DNA of 53,609 bases from Gammaproteobacteria bacterium (GTDB lineage Bacteria; Pseudomonadota; Gammaproteobacteria; Ga0077536). The notes beneath the pieces were generated by a model that ran no database searches, had not been told where the DNA came from, and saw only the letters and a program-made list of their open reading frames with translations. The stretch covers positions 1-53,609 of the forward strand of contig SHZJ01000024.1 of the NCBI GenBank assembly GCA_009692365.1, in the 5' to 3' direction. A program made the position numbers and the translations under genes. Shown piece by piece: positions 26,427-36,074 of the stretch (within the stretch, counting starts at the first letter, position 1; each line of letters opens with the position of its first letter).

Positions 26427-27947
26427 CTAGAGCAGAACGACGTCGAATTGTTCCTGCCCGTAGTTCACCTCTACCTGGAACCGGATCGGGATGCCGATGA
26501 ACGCCTCGAGTTCCGCGATGCTGGTCGACTCTTCATCGAGGAGTAACTCCACCACCACCCGCGAGGCGACTACCAGCATTTTCTGCGCGTTGAACTGCCG
26601 CTGCTCCCGCAGAATTTCCCGCAGAATTTCATAACAGACGGTTTCGGGGGTTTTCTGTGAGCCCCGCCCACCGCAGGTTTTGCACGGCTCGCACAAAACA
26701 TGCTCGAGGCTTTCCCGGGTCCGTTGGCGGGTAATTTGCACTAAGCCTAGGGAGGACATCTCGCTGATCGCTATTCTTGAACGGTCCCGCGTAACGCATT
26801 TCTCCAACAGACGCAGCAGTTGCCGGCGGTGCTCCTCCTCCTGCATGTCGATGAAGTCAACGATGATGATGCCACCTAGATTGCGCAGACGCAGTTGCCT
26901 AGCGATGGCTTGTGCGGCCTCGAGGTTGGTCTTGAAGATGGTTTCTTCGAGGTTGCGATGGCCCACAAAGCCGCCCGTGTTGACGTCGATGGTGGTCATG
27001 GCCTCGGTTTGGTCGAGCACTAAATGGCCCCCGGATTTGAGGTCTACCTTGCGCTGGAGCGCGCGCTGGATCTCGTCCTCGGTCGAGTAGAGGTCCATGA
27101 TCGGCCGCTCGCCGGGGTAGTGCTCGATGCGCGGCGCCAGTGCGGGCACGAGTTGTTCGGCAAACGCCATGACCCGCCCGAAGGTCTCGCGGGAATCGAT
27201 GCGGATTTTCTCGACGTTGGCCGCCGACAGGTCGCGCATCACGCGTAACACCAGCGGCAGGTCTTCATAAATGATCGTCGGGGCCAGCGCCTCCTTGAGG
27301 CGGTTGGCCAGAGCGGTCCAGAGCCGCCGCAAAAACAGGGTGTCGGCTTGCAGTTCGAGCGCGCTGGCGCCTTCGGCTGCGGTGCGCACGATGAACCCCC
27401 CCTGCTGAGCCACCGGGCTATGGGCGGTGGCGGTGCCGTCGTCGCCGGTCAGGACGAGCGGCGCCAATTCGGGCTGGAGGGCTAAGACGATTTCGCGCAG
27501 GCGCTGCCGTTCGGCCTCGCTCTCGATGCGCTGAGAGACCCCCAACGCAGTGCTGTAGGGCATGAAAACCAAGTACCGAGAGGGAATACTCAGGTGGGTG
27601 GTGAGCCGGGCGCCCTTGGAGCCCAGTGGGTCTTTGGTGACCTGCACGAGGACCTTCTGGCCCTCCTGCACCGCCTGTTCGATCGGTATTTCGTGGCCCG
27701 TCAGCGCTTTTTTTAAGTCGGCGCTGACGATGTCGGAGACGTGTAAAAACGCCGCCCGGTTCAAGCCGATATCGACAAACGCGGCACCCATACCGGGCAG
27801 CACCCGGTTGACGCGCCCCAGATAGATGTTGCCGACGATGCCCAGTCGACGACTGCGTTCAATCAGTACTTCCTGGAGGACGCCGTTCTCGACGAAGGCG
27901 ACCCGGGTTTCTCGTGGCGTGATATTGACTAAAATTTCTTCAGGCAT
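26427..27947 (-). CDS. rng: Ribonuclease G
   Basis: A 506-residue RNase E/G family endoribonuclease, acting in 16S rRNA 5'-end maturation and mRNA decay. The S1 domain begins at GNIYLGRVNRVLPGMGAAFV. Catalytic aspartates lie in IDVNTGG (Asp321) and IIIVDFIDM (Asp364), and the zinc-link Cys pair is in CEPCKTCGG. The scaffold C-terminal region of RNase E is absent, as expected for RNase G. I chose ATG at 27947 (MPEEILVNITPRETRVA), the family N terminus, over the longer frame from 28022. It heads the yhdP-nudJ-mnmA group and is divergent from the GlgC-like gene. Confidence 0.95.
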   Translation of the reverse strand: MPEEILVNITPRETRVAFVENGVLQEVLIERSRRLGIVGNIYLGRVNRVLPGMGAAFVDIGLNRAAFLHVSDIVSADLKKALTGHEIPIEQAVQEGQKVLVQVTKDPLGSKGARLTTHLSIPSRYLVFMPYSTALGVSQRIESEAERQRLREIVLALQPELAPLVLTGDDGTATAHSPVAQQGGFIVRTAAEGASALELQADTLFLRRLWTALANRLKEALAPTIIYEDLPLVLRVMRDLSAANVEKIRIDSRETFGRVMAFAEQLVPALAPRIEHYPGERPIMDLYSTEDEIQRALQRKVDLKSGGHLVLDQTEAMTTIDVNTGGFVGHRNLEETIFKTNLEAAQAIARQLRLRNLGGIIIVDFIDMQEEEHRRQLLRLLEKCVTRDRSRIAISEMSSLGLVQITRQRTRESLEHVLCEPCKTCGGRGSQKTPETVCYEILREILREQRQFNAQKMLVVASRVVVELLLDEESTSIAELEAFIGIPIRFQVEVNYGQEQFDVVLL

Positions 27948-28074
27948 GACCAAAACGTTGGGCGCTGGCAGCGCGACGGGGCCTCCACGATAACGAATTC
28001 GGCCGGGAGCGACTACCGCCACGGGTAGACGGGGCTAACCCGCGGGCTACCGGGCGTGTCCCGACCCGTATAAG

Positions 28075-29319
28075 ATGCGTCCCGTCACTATGATGCCGCA
28101 TAACTTAAACGAGACTTTGGTAATCGTTCTCGCCATCGGAGATGGCAAGGCGCTAATGCCGCTGACCGCCCGCCGCACCGCCGCGGCGCTGTCATATGCG
28201 GGAAATTACCGGGTCGTCGATTTTGCGCTAACCAACTGCATGCATTCGGGTCTACGCCGCATCACGGTATTTACCCAGTTCAATTCGCTCTCATTGCAAA
28301 ACCATCTGCGTGATGGCTGGTCAATTTTTAATACCGACCTCGGGGAGTTCGTCACCGCGGTGTCGCCCCCCATCAACGAAAACCTCTCCATTTACAGCGG
28401 GCAGGCCAGTGCGCTGTACCAGAACCTTTATTTTCTGGACGGCTCGCCCGAAGAAACCATCATCGTGGTGTCCGGCGAGCAAATCTATCGGATGGATTAC
28501 TCCGCCGTGCTGCAGTTCCACGCCGAACGCGGTGCCGATGTGACCATCGCCACGATCGACCACGAGACCGCCGGCCCCGAGGGTTTCTCCTCGCACCTCA
28601 CGCTCGAGGGCGATGAGGTGGCCGACATCCAACCCCTCGTCACACCCCAAGTGCTGGCGGCCGACGGCACCGCCTGCGGGCCGATGGAAGTTTATGTTTT
28701 TGGCCGTAAATACCTCATGGCCGTCCTGAGCGCCGCAGGTGCCGAGGGCACCCGCAGCCTGCACATCATCGATTTCATCCGCGAGCGGATGTTGGGTCGC
28801 GCCAAACTGGCGGCCTATCGGTTTGGCGGGAAGTATGGCCGGGTGACGCAGGACCGCTACTGGCGAACGCTGCGCAGCCTGGATGACTACTACGACGCCA
28901 ATATGGACCTGCTCAAACTCGAACCGCCCCTCGATATCTATCAGGCCGACTGGCCTATTCGCACCTATCAAATGCAGAGACCGCCGGCGCGCACCGTGCC
29001 AGGTCGCTCGTGCAATGAAGGCATCTGCGTTAATTCCATCGTGGCGGGCGGGACGGTCATCGCGGGCGGTGGCGTGAACCGCAGCGTATTGGGCAATCGG
29101 GTGTATATCTCCGATGGCGCAACGGTAGAGGATTCCATCTTTTTTTTGGGCGCTACCGTGGGCGAAGGCGCGCGCGTGCGGCGCGCCATCTGCGACCGGG
29201 GGGTCGCCATCCCGGCGTGGGAAGAAATTGGGGTGGACCTCAAACGCGACGCCGAGCGTTTCCATGTCACCCCGGCTGGCGTGGTGGTCATCCCCTCCAG
29301 CTTCCGCTTCGATTCCTAG
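28075..29319 (+). CDS. GlgC-like protein with degenerate catalytic site
   Basis: A 414-residue homologue of glucose-1-phosphate adenylyltransferase. The fold is retained: YRVVDFALTNCMHSGLRRITVFTQFNS, ALYQNLYFL and GPMEVYVFGRKYL, then a C-terminal left-handed beta-helix (TVIAGGGVNRSVLGNRVYI). The activity residues are not. The nucleotidyl signature GGRGxRLxPLT reads AIGDGKALMPLT (20-31), the following KPAV is AAAL (37-40), and the catalytic Asp of SGDxIY is Glu135 (SGEQIY). The Lys of the F-x-EKP glucose-1-phosphate site is gone (ADIQPLVTP). I infer a non-catalytic paralogue, comparable in principle to GlgD or to regulatory subunits. No other glycogen gene is in the window. Start is uncertain among 28075, 28090 and 28093. 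Confidence 0.85.
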   Translation: MRPVTMMPHNLNETLVIVLAIGDGKALMPLTARRTAAALSYAGNYRVVDFALTNCMHSGLRRITVFTQFNSLSLQNHLRDGWSIFNTDLGEFVTAVSPPINENLSIYSGQASALYQNLYFLDGSPEETIIVVSGEQIYRMDYSAVLQFHAERGADVTIATIDHETAGPEGFSSHLTLEGDEVADIQPLVTPQVLAADGTACGPMEVYVFGRKYLMAVLSAAGAEGTRSLHIIDFIRERMLGRAKLAAYRFGGKYGRVTQDRYWRTLRSLDDYYDANMDLLKLEPPLDIYQADWPIRTYQMQRPPARTVPGRSCNEGICVNSIVAGGTVIAGGGVNRSVLGNRVYISDGATVEDSIFFLGATVGEGARVRRAICDRGVAIPAWEEIGVDLKRDAERFHVTPAGVVVIPSSFRFDS

Positions 29320-29330
29320 CGGTGCCCTCG

Positions 29331-30776
29331 ATGGGCTTTGAAGCAGCGCTCGCCGCCGTCCTCCCCAGCGGGGCTTTGCTGACCGAGGCCGAAGCCAAAC
29401 GACCTTACGAATGTGATGCGCTGTCTGCGTACTGCGCCATGCCGCGGGTGGTGTGTCTGCCGCAAACCGCCGCGCAGGTCGCCGCGGTGCTGGCGCTGTG
29501 CCGCGAGCACCAGGTGCCGATCGTGCCGCGCGGCGCGGGTACGGGCCTGTCGGGCGGCGCTTTGCCGCTGGCCGAGGGCTGCGTGTTATCGCTAGCGCGG
29601 TTGAACCGCATTCTGGAAATCGACCCCCATAACCGGACTGCGGTAGTGGAGCCGGGCGTGCGCAACCTCGCCATTTCCGAGGCCGCCGCGGCCCATGGTT
29701 TGTATTACGCGCCCGACCCCTCCTCCCAGATCGCCTGTTCCATCGGCGGGAATGTCGCCGAAAATTCTGGTGGCGTGCATTGCCTCAAGTACGGGTTAAC
29801 GGTCCACAACGTGCTGGGGCTCAAGGTCTTGCTGGCCACCGGCGAAACGCTGGTTTTGGGCGGCAAGCTACTGGAAACGCCAGGTTTAGACCTCCTCGCG
29901 GTGCTCAATGGGTCGGAGGGTCTGCTGGGACTGGTGATGGAAGTCACCGTTAAACTGCTGCCCCGCCCGCCGCTGGCGCAGGTGCTGTTGGTCGGCTTTG
30001 CCACGGTCGAGGCGGCGGCCGGGGCGGTGGCGGCGGTGATTGAAGCGGGCATCACCCCGGCGGGGCTGGAAATGATGGACCGCTTGGCGACGCGCTGCGC
30101 GGAGGAATTCGCCCATGCGGGTTACCCGCTGGACTGCGACGCCGTGTTGTTGTGCGAACTCGACGGCAGCGCGGCCGAAGTGCTCGAGCAGTCCGCGCTG
30201 GTAGAGGCCTTGTTCTGGCAACAAGGGGCGGTGAGTGTGCGCGCCTCGCAGGACGAAGCCGAACGCCTGCGAATTTGGAAAGGCCGTAAATCGGCGTTTC
30301 CGGCGATGGGTCGCATCGCCCCAGATTACTATTGCATCGATGGCACGATCCCGCGCCGCGAGTTGGCCCGGGTGCTGCTCCGCATTCGCGAGCTTGCCAG
30401 CGAATACGGGCTGCCCATCGCGAATGTCTTCCACGCGGGTGACGGCAATCTGCATCCCCTCATCGCCTACGACGCCAACGACGACGCGCAACTGCGCACC
30501 GCCGAAGAGGTGGGCAACAAAATTCTGGCACTGTGTGTCGCCGTGGGTGGCACCGTCACCGGCGAGCACGGGGTCGGCGTGGAGAAACTCGATGCCATGT
30601 GCGGACAGTTTGCCAGCGCTGAACTAGCGGCTTTCCATCGTCTGAAGGCGGCTTTTGACCCGCAGGGGCTGCTCAACCCCGGGCGGGCGGTGCCGTCGCT
30701 CGCGCGCTGCGCAGAATTTGGCGCGATGCACGTCCACGGTGGTCGCCTGCCGCATCCGACGTTGGAGCGCTTCTAG
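29331..30776 (+). CDS. glcD: FAD-linked oxidase, glycolate oxidase subunit GlcD-like
   Basis: A 481-residue flavoprotein. The FAD-binding PCMH domain shows VPIVPRGAGTGLSGGALP and SIGGNVAENSGGVHCLKYG. The C-terminal FAD-oxidase domain shows NVFHAGDGNLHP and GTVTGEHGVGVEKL. GlcD oxidises glycolate or D-lactate, normally with GlcE and GlcF passing electrons to quinone; those genes do not follow here. ATG at 29331 starts 11 bases after the stop of the GlgC-like gene; an in-frame GTG at 29322 is also possible. Convergent tldD follows after 45 bases. Confidence 0.9.
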   Translation: MGFEAALAAVLPSGALLTEAEAKRPYECDALSAYCAMPRVVCLPQTAAQVAAVLALCREHQVPIVPRGAGTGLSGGALPLAEGCVLSLARLNRILEIDPHNRTAVVEPGVRNLAISEAAAAHGLYYAPDPSSQIACSIGGNVAENSGGVHCLKYGLTVHNVLGLKVLLATGETLVLGGKLLETPGLDLLAVLNGSEGLLGLVMEVTVKLLPRPPLAQVLLVGFATVEAAAGAVAAVIEAGITPAGLEMMDRLATRCAEEFAHAGYPLDCDAVLLCELDGSAAEVLEQSALVEALFWQQGAVSVRASQDEAERLRIWKGRKSAFPAMGRIAPDYYCIDGTIPRRELARVLLRIRELASEYGLPIANVFHAGDGNLHPLIAYDANDDAQLRTAEEVGNKILALCVAVGGTVTGEHGVGVEKLDAMCGQFASAELAAFHRLKAAFDPQGLLNPGRAVPSLARCAEFGAMHVHGGRLPHPTLERF

Positions 30777-30821
30777 CCGCGCTGGGGTAGGCGCCCGCCG
30801 CCGCGCGCGGCTTGCCCGCCC

Positions 30822-32273
30822 TCAGCCGGTCGCCGTGCCCCCGACCGTCAGCCCGTCGATGCGGATGGTCGGTTGGCCCACTCCCACTGGCACCGACTGA
30901 CCCTGCTTGCCGCAGGTTCCAACGCCGTTATCCAAGGCTAAATCGTTGCCGATCATGCTGACCCGCGTTAGCACGTCCGGGCCGTTGCCGACCAAGGTGG
31001 CCCCTTTGACCGGCGTGGTGATGCGGCCGTTCTCGATGAGGTAGGCCTCGCTTGCGCTGAACACAAACTTGCCGTTGGTGATGTCCACCTGCCCGCCGCC
31101 GAAGTTCACCGCGTACAGGCCGCGACCCACCGACCCAATGATGTCTGCGGGCGCGTGCGGGCCGCCCAAGAGATAGGTGTTGGTCATCCGCGGCATGGGG
31201 CGGTGGGCGTAGGACTGGCGGCGGCCGTTGCCGGTGGGCGCCATGCCCATGAGTTTCGCGTTTTGTTTGTCCTGCAGGTAGTTCTTGAGGATGCCGTCCT
31301 CGATTAACACCGTCCGACCCCCCGGCGTCCCTTCGTCGTCGACCGCCAAGGAGCCCCGCCGGTCGGGCGGGGTTGCATCGTCCACGACCGTGCAGCCCGC
31401 CGCGGCCACCCGTTCGCCGAGCCGTCCGGCGAAGGCCGAGGTGCCCTTGCGGTTGAAGTCGCCCTCCAAACCATGGCCGATTGCCTCGTGCAGGAGGATG
31501 CCCGGCCAGCCGGGCCCTAGCACCACCACCATCTCGCCGGCGGGCGCGGGGCCTGCCTCTAAATTAACCAGCGCTTGGCGCAGTGCTTCCTCGGCGATGT
31601 GCTCGGCGCGGTTAGCGGTGAGGAAATAGTCGTAGCCGTAGCGGCCGCCACCCCCGTAGGAGGCAGTTTCGCGGCGCCCCTCGTGTTCCACGATAACGCT
31701 GACATTCAGCCGCACCAAGGGTCGGATGTCGCCGCACAGCGTGCCGTCTGAACTGGCGACGAGCACCAGCGTATGCCGTCCCACCAGGCTGGCCATGACC
31801 TGTTTGACGCGCGGGTCTGCGCGGCGCACCCGGGCGTCCAGCGCGCGCAGCAGGTCCAGTTTGGCGGGCGTGGAGAGCGAATCGAGCGGGTCGTTGGCGG
31901 TGTAGCGGGGGGCCACCGCGCCGCTGGCCGCCAACTTCACCGTGCGGGACTGGCCTTGCCGGGTAATGGCACGCGCGGCGGCGGCCGCCGTGAGCAGCGA
32001 TTCCAGCGCAAAATCGTCGGCGTAAGCGAAGCCAGTTTTCTCGCCGCTCACCGCCCGCAGACCCACGCCTTGGTCGATGCCGAACGCGCCTTCCCTCACG
32101 ATGCCATCCTCGAGGCTCCAGCTCTCCCCACGGGAACGCTCGAAGTACAGGTCGGCCAGGTCGACCTGCGGCCCGCGCAACGCGTGCAGCACTTGCTCTA
32201 GCGCGCTCGGCTCTAGCCCCGCCGCAGCGAGCAGCGCGAGTCCGGCGTCGAGCGCGAAGGAATTTGCGGTCAT
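30822..32273 (-). CDS. tldD: Metalloprotease TldD
   Basis: A 483-residue member of the TldD/PmbA family, which together with TldE forms a heterodimeric zinc protease that trims unfolded peptides and matures microcins and CcdA. The zinc motif HEAIGH is at 262-267, followed by [17 protein letters not shown] at 32273 ([11 protein letters not shown]) gives the family length (481 in Escherichia coli); the frame extends to 32399 but would overlap the divergent alaC gene. The partner TldE/PmbA gene is not in the window. Confidence 0.95.
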   Translation of the reverse strand: MTANSFALDAGLALLAAAGLEPSALEQVLHALRGPQVDLADLYFERSRGESWSLEDGIVREGAFGIDQGVGLRAVSGEKTGFAYADDFALESLLTAAAAARAITRQGQSRTVKLAASGAVAPRYTANDPLDSLSTPAKLDLLRALDARVRRADPRVKQVMASLVGRHTLVLVASSDGTLCGDIRPLVRLNVSVIVEHEGRRETASYGGGGRYGYDYFLTANRAEHIAEEALRQALVNLEAGPAPAGEMVVVLGPGWPGILLHEAIGHGLEGDFNRKGTSAFAGRLGERVAAAGCTVVDDATPPDRRGSLAVDDEGTPGGRTVLIEDGILKNYLQDKQNAKLMGMAPTGNGRRQSYAHRPMPRMTNTYLLGGPHAPADIIGSVGRGLYAVNFGGGQVDITNGKFVFSASEAYLIENGRITTPVKGATLVGNGPDVLTRVSMIGNDLALDNGVGTCGKQGQSVPVGVGQPTIRIDGLTVGGTATG

Positions 32274-32376
32274 CTGGTGGTTTCCCGTGGCCTGTTCGGT
32301 TTGACAGTCGCACGTCGCACCGGTAGCGTTCGCCCCGCGTCGTCGTGTCCCTGCAAGTGTGTGAAGTGTAACTATC

Positions 32377-33579
32377 TTGGCTAAAGAATTCCCCCGCATT
32401 CAGCGCCTGCCACCCTATGTTTTCAACGTGGTCGGCGAACTCAAAATGGCGGCCCGACGTCGCGGTGAGGACATCATCGATCTCAGCATGGGCAATCCAG
32501 ACCAGCGGACGCCCCAGCACATCGTGGATAAACTGGTGGAGGCCGCACAGCGCGGCGACACCCATCGCTATTCGGTGTCCAAGGGCATTCCCCGGCTGCG
32601 GAGCGCGATTTGCCAGTGGTATAAGCGCCGTTACGCCGTGGATCTGGATCCCGAAACCGAGGCCATCGTGACTATCGGTTCCAAAGAAGGCCTCGCGCAT
32701 CTGGCCCTGGCCACCGTCGACCGCGGCGACGCGGTGCTGGTGCCCAATCCCTCCTACCCGATCCATCCTTACGGGTTCGTGATCGCGGGCGCGGACATCC
32801 GGCATGTGCCGATGGGCCCGGATATCAATTTTTTTACTGAGCTGACCAGCGCCATCCGCAATTCTTGGCCCCGACCCAAGATGTTGTTGCTAAATTTCCC
32901 CAGCAATCCCACCACCCAATGTGTGGAGCCTGATTTTTTCCGACAGGTGATAGAAATCGCGCGCGAGCACGACGTCTACGTCGTTCACGATCTGGCTTAC
33001 GCCGATTTGGTTTTTGATGGCTATGTCGCGCCGTCGATCATGCAGGTGCCGGGCGCGAAGGACATCGCGGTCGAGTTTTTCACGCTCTCCAAAAGCTACA
33101 ACATGCCCGGATGGCGCGTCGGTTTTATGGTGGGCAACCCGGACTTGGTCTACGCCTTGGGCCGGATGAAATCCTATCTCGATTACGGCATGTTCACGCC
33201 GGTACAAATCGCGGCCATTGCGGCCCTCGAAGGCCCGCAAGATTGCGTGGCCGAAATTCGCGAAACCTACCAACTGCGCCGCGATGTGCTGTGCGATGCC
33301 CTGTGCGCTGCCGGTTGGCCGGTAGAGCGGCCCCGTGGCACGATGTTCGTGTGGGCAAGAATTCCCGCTGCGATGCGCGCTATGGGTTCGCTGGAATTCG
33401 CTAAAAAGCTTTTGCTCGAGGCCCGTGTCGCAGTGTCACCCGGCATTGGTTTTGGCGATTACGGCGATGACCACGTGCGTTTCGCCCTCATCGAAAACCC
33501 GCATCGCATCCGGCAAGCCGTGCGTGGAATCAAAGAAATGCTCAAAAACGCCGACGCCAAAGCAGCCGCCGCGGGCTAA
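32377..33579 (+). CDS. alaC: Alanine aminotransferase AlaC (PLP-dependent)
   Basis: A 400-residue class I/II aminotransferase that converts pyruvate and glutamate to alanine. It has the AlaC N terminus ([19 protein letters not shown]), substrate motif [18 protein letters not shown], and PLP-binding Lys239 in [11 protein letters not shown]. The start is TTG at 32377 with a weak ribosome binding site. Homoserine dehydrogenase follows 26 bases later, an order common in gamma- and betaproteobacteria, so alaC-hom-thrC are likely co-transcribed. Confidence 0.93.
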   Translation: MAKEFPRIQRLPPYVFNVVGELKMAARRRGEDIIDLSMGNPDQRTPQHIVDKLVEAAQRGDTHRYSVSKGIPRLRSAICQWYKRRYAVDLDPETEAIVTIGSKEGLAHLALATVDRGDAVLVPNPSYPIHPYGFVIAGADIRHVPMGPDINFFTELTSAIRNSWPRPKMLLLNFPSNPTTQCVEPDFFRQVIEIAREHDVYVVHDLAYADLVFDGYVAPSIMQVPGAKDIAVEFFTLSKSYNMPGWRVGFMVGNPDLVYALGRMKSYLDYGMFTPVQIAAIAALEGPQDCVAEIRETYQLRRDVLCDALCAAGWPVERPRGTMFVWARIPAAMRAMGSLEFAKKLLLEARVAVSPGIGFGDYGDDHVRFALIENPHRIRQAVRGIKEMLKNADAKAAAAG

Positions 33580-33605
33580 GGCTCGCCCCCGCTGGGTCAC
33601 TCCTG

Positions 33606-34925
33606 ATGTCACCATTGCCTCCCGTTAGAATTGGTCTGCTCGGTCTGGGTACCGTGGGTGGCGGTACCTTGACGGTACTGCGCCGCAACGCCGCCTTGAT
33701 CGCCGCGCGCGCCGGCCGCCGCATCGAGGTGGTGTGCGCCAGCGCCCGCGACCTCGGTAAGTCCCGGGCGCTGGATTTGACCGGCATCGAACTGCACGCC
33801 GATCCGCACGCGGTGGTCGATGACCCGCGCATCGATATTTTAGTCGAGCTCATTGGTGGCCTGGAGCCGGCTCGCGAACTGGTGCTGCGGGCCTTGGCCA
33901 ACGGCAAACATGTGGTCACCGCCAACAAAGCCTTGATTGCGCTCCACGGGAACGAGATTTTTGCCGCCGCTCGCAGCCGCGGCCTGATGGTAGCCTTCGA
34001 GGCGGCGGTGGCCGGTGGCATTCCGGTGATCAAAGTGATGCGCGAGGCCCTCGCGGGCAACGACATCCAGTGGCTGGCGGGCATTATCAACGGCACCTGC
34101 AATTTCATCCTCTCGGCCATGTGCGACGCGGGACGGGACTTTAGCGAGGTGCTCGCCGAAGCCCAGCGGCTGGGTTACGCCGAAGCCGACCCGTCGTTCG
34201 ACGTCGACGGCATCGACGCCGGCCACAAGCTCACCATTTTGGCGTCACTTGCCTTTGGCATCCCGCTGCAGTTCGAACGGGTATCCGTGGAGGGCATCCG
34301 CAACATCAGCGCCGAGGATGTGACTTACGCCAAGCGCCTGGGCTATCGCATCAAGCATCTGGGGATTGCCCGCCAACAAGCGCACGGCATCGAACTGCGC
34401 GTGCACCCCGCGCTGGTCCCGACGCGCGCGCCGCTCGCCAACGTCAACGGCGTCATGAATGCGGTGATGGTCAGCGGCGACGCCGCCGGCCCGGTGGTGC
34501 TCTTCGGTGCGGGGGCTGGCGCACTCCCGACGGCCTCCTCGGTGGTGGCAGATTTGGTAGACGTTACCCGCGCCCTGACGACGGATAGCGAAAACCGCGT
34601 GCCCCATCTGGCGTTCCAACCCGACACCATGGAAAACCTGCCCACGCTGGACATCGGCGACATCGAAACCGCCTACTATCTGCGGCTCATGGCCGCCGAT
34701 GAACCCGGCGTGCTGGCGGACGTTACCCGCATCCTGGCGGCACTGGGGATCAGCATCGAAGCCATCATGCAGCTCGACCGAGCCCCCGATACGGCCGAGG
34801 TGCCGGTGGTTATTTTGACCCAACGCGTGCGTGAGGCGGCGATGAATCAGGCCATCACAAGTCTCGAGGCCTTGCCGACGATTCGCACACCGCTGCATCG
34901 CATTCGCGTAGAGACACTGACTTGA
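33606..34925 (+). CDS. hom: Homoserine dehydrogenase
   Basis: A 439-residue monofunctional homoserine dehydrogenase, reducing aspartate semialdehyde to homoserine for threonine and methionine. NAD(P)-binding GLLGLGTVGGG is at the N terminus. The catalytic domain contains VAFEAAVAGGIPVIK, GIINGTCNFIL and AEADPSFDVDGIDAGHKL. A C-terminal ACT domain (YYLRLMAADEPGVLADVTRIL) suggests feedback inhibition by threonine. Its stop overlaps the TTG start of thrC (TTGA). Confidence 0.96.
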   Translation: MSPLPPVRIGLLGLGTVGGGTLTVLRRNAALIAARAGRRIEVVCASARDLGKSRALDLTGIELHADPHAVVDDPRIDILVELIGGLEPARELVLRALANGKHVVTANKALIALHGNEIFAAARSRGLMVAFEAAVAGGIPVIKVMREALAGNDIQWLAGIINGTCNFILSAMCDAGRDFSEVLAEAQRLGYAEADPSFDVDGIDAGHKLTILASLAFGIPLQFERVSVEGIRNISAEDVTYAKRLGYRIKHLGIARQQAHGIELRVHPALVPTRAPLANVNGVMNAVMVSGDAAGPVVLFGAGAGALPTASSVVADLVDVTRALTTDSENRVPHLAFQPDTMENLPTLDIGDIETAYYLRLMAADEPGVLADVTRILAALGISIEAIMQLDRAPDTAEVPVVILTQRVREAAMNQAITSLEALPTIRTPLHRIRVETLT

Positions 34926-36058
34926 ATCTTCGGCCCAAACATTATGTGGGTTTGTTAGACCGCTACCGAGACCGCCTGCCGGTCACGCCAGACATGCGCA
35001 TCATCTCGCTGGTGGAGGGCAACACGCCCCTCATCCCCTTGGAGAAGCTGTCCCGGGAGGCCGGGCACGAGGTGCAAATCTTCGCTAAATTTGAAGGCCT
35101 TAATCCCACCGGGTCGTTCAAAGACCGGGGGATGACGATGGCCGTGACCCAGGCCGTGCACGAGGGCACGCGGGCGATCATTTGCGCCTCCACGGGCAAC
35201 ACCTCGGCGGCCGCAGCGGCCTATGCCGCGCGCGCCGGCGTGCGGGCGTTTGTGTTGATCCCGGAAGGCAAAATTGCCTTGGGTAAACTCGCGCAGGCGA
35301 TGATTCAAGGCGCGGTGGTGGTGCAGATCGAAGGCAATTTCGACGACGGCATGCGGATCGTGAAAGAAATGGCCGATGCCGCCCCTATCGCCATCGTCAA
35401 CTCCATCAACCCCTACCGCTTGCAGGGCCAAAAGACCGCGGCTTTCGAGATCGTCGACGAACTAGGCCGGGCCCCGGACTATCACTGTATTCCCGTGGGT
35501 AACGCCGGCAACATCAGCGCCTATTGGGTGGGTTTCTCGGAATATGCCGGCATCAAGCCCCGCACTGCGGCCTGTGGCTTTTGCGCTGAGGTGTGCCGTT
35601 TCCCGCAGCCGGCGGTCACCGACTCGCGCCCCATCATGCTCGGCTATCAAGCGGCGGGCTCCGCGCCGTTTGTGCGGGGTGGCCCGGTCGAGCACCCCGA
35701 AACCGTCGCGACTGCCATTCGCATCGGCAATCCGCAGTCCTGGGACTTGGCGTGGGCGGCGGTGCGCGAGTCGGGCGGCTGGGTGGACGAATGCACCGAT
35801 GAGGAAATTCTCCAAGTGCAAAAATTGCTGGCCGAGCGTGAAGGCGTTTTTTGTGAGCCAGCCTCGGCCATTGCGGTCGGCGGGCTGCTGCGCGATATCG
35901 CGCGCGGCAAAATTAAACCCGGCAGCCTCATTACCTGCACCTTAACGGGCCATGGCCTGAAAGACCCAGACACCGCGATCAAACAGAGCCACAGCGGCGT
36001 GCTGCGGATTCCGGCCCAAACCGACGCCGTCAAACGCGCGATCCTCGAGCGCATGTGA
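34922..36058 (+). CDS. thrC: Threonine synthase
   Basis: A 378-residue PLP enzyme converting O-phosphohomoserine to threonine. PLP-binding Lys67 lies in GSFKDRGM, with CASTGNTSAAAAAYAARAG and the phosphate loop VGNAGNISAY. It is the short threonine synthase class. It starts at TTG 34922 with a 4-base overlap to hom, so it is translationally coupled. The N terminus LLDRYRDRLPV matches the family, supporting the unusual start codon. Homoserine kinase is not in the window. Confidence 0.96.
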   Translation: MNLRPKHYVGLLDRYRDRLPVTPDMRIISLVEGNTPLIPLEKLSREAGHEVQIFAKFEGLNPTGSFKDRGMTMAVTQAVHEGTRAIICASTGNTSAAAAAYAARAGVRAFVLIPEGKIALGKLAQAMIQGAVVVQIEGNFDDGMRIVKEMADAAPIAIVNSINPYRLQGQKTAAFEIVDELGRAPDYHCIPVGNAGNISAYWVGFSEYAGIKPRTAACGFCAEVCRFPQPAVTDSRPIMLGYQAAGSAPFVRGGPVEHPETVATAIRIGNPQSWDLAWAAVRESGGWVDECTDEEILQVQKLLAEREGVFCEPASAIAVGGLLRDIARGKIKPGSLITCTLTGHGLKDPDTAIKQSHSGVLRIPAQTDAVKRAILERM

Positions 36059-36074
36059 ACCCGCGAGCCGCTGC

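Noticed and set aside
31612..32805. 397-codon minus-strand open frame spanning tldD and alaC
   Set aside because: It overlaps two genes with clear catalytic motifs in other frames and has no recognisable domain.
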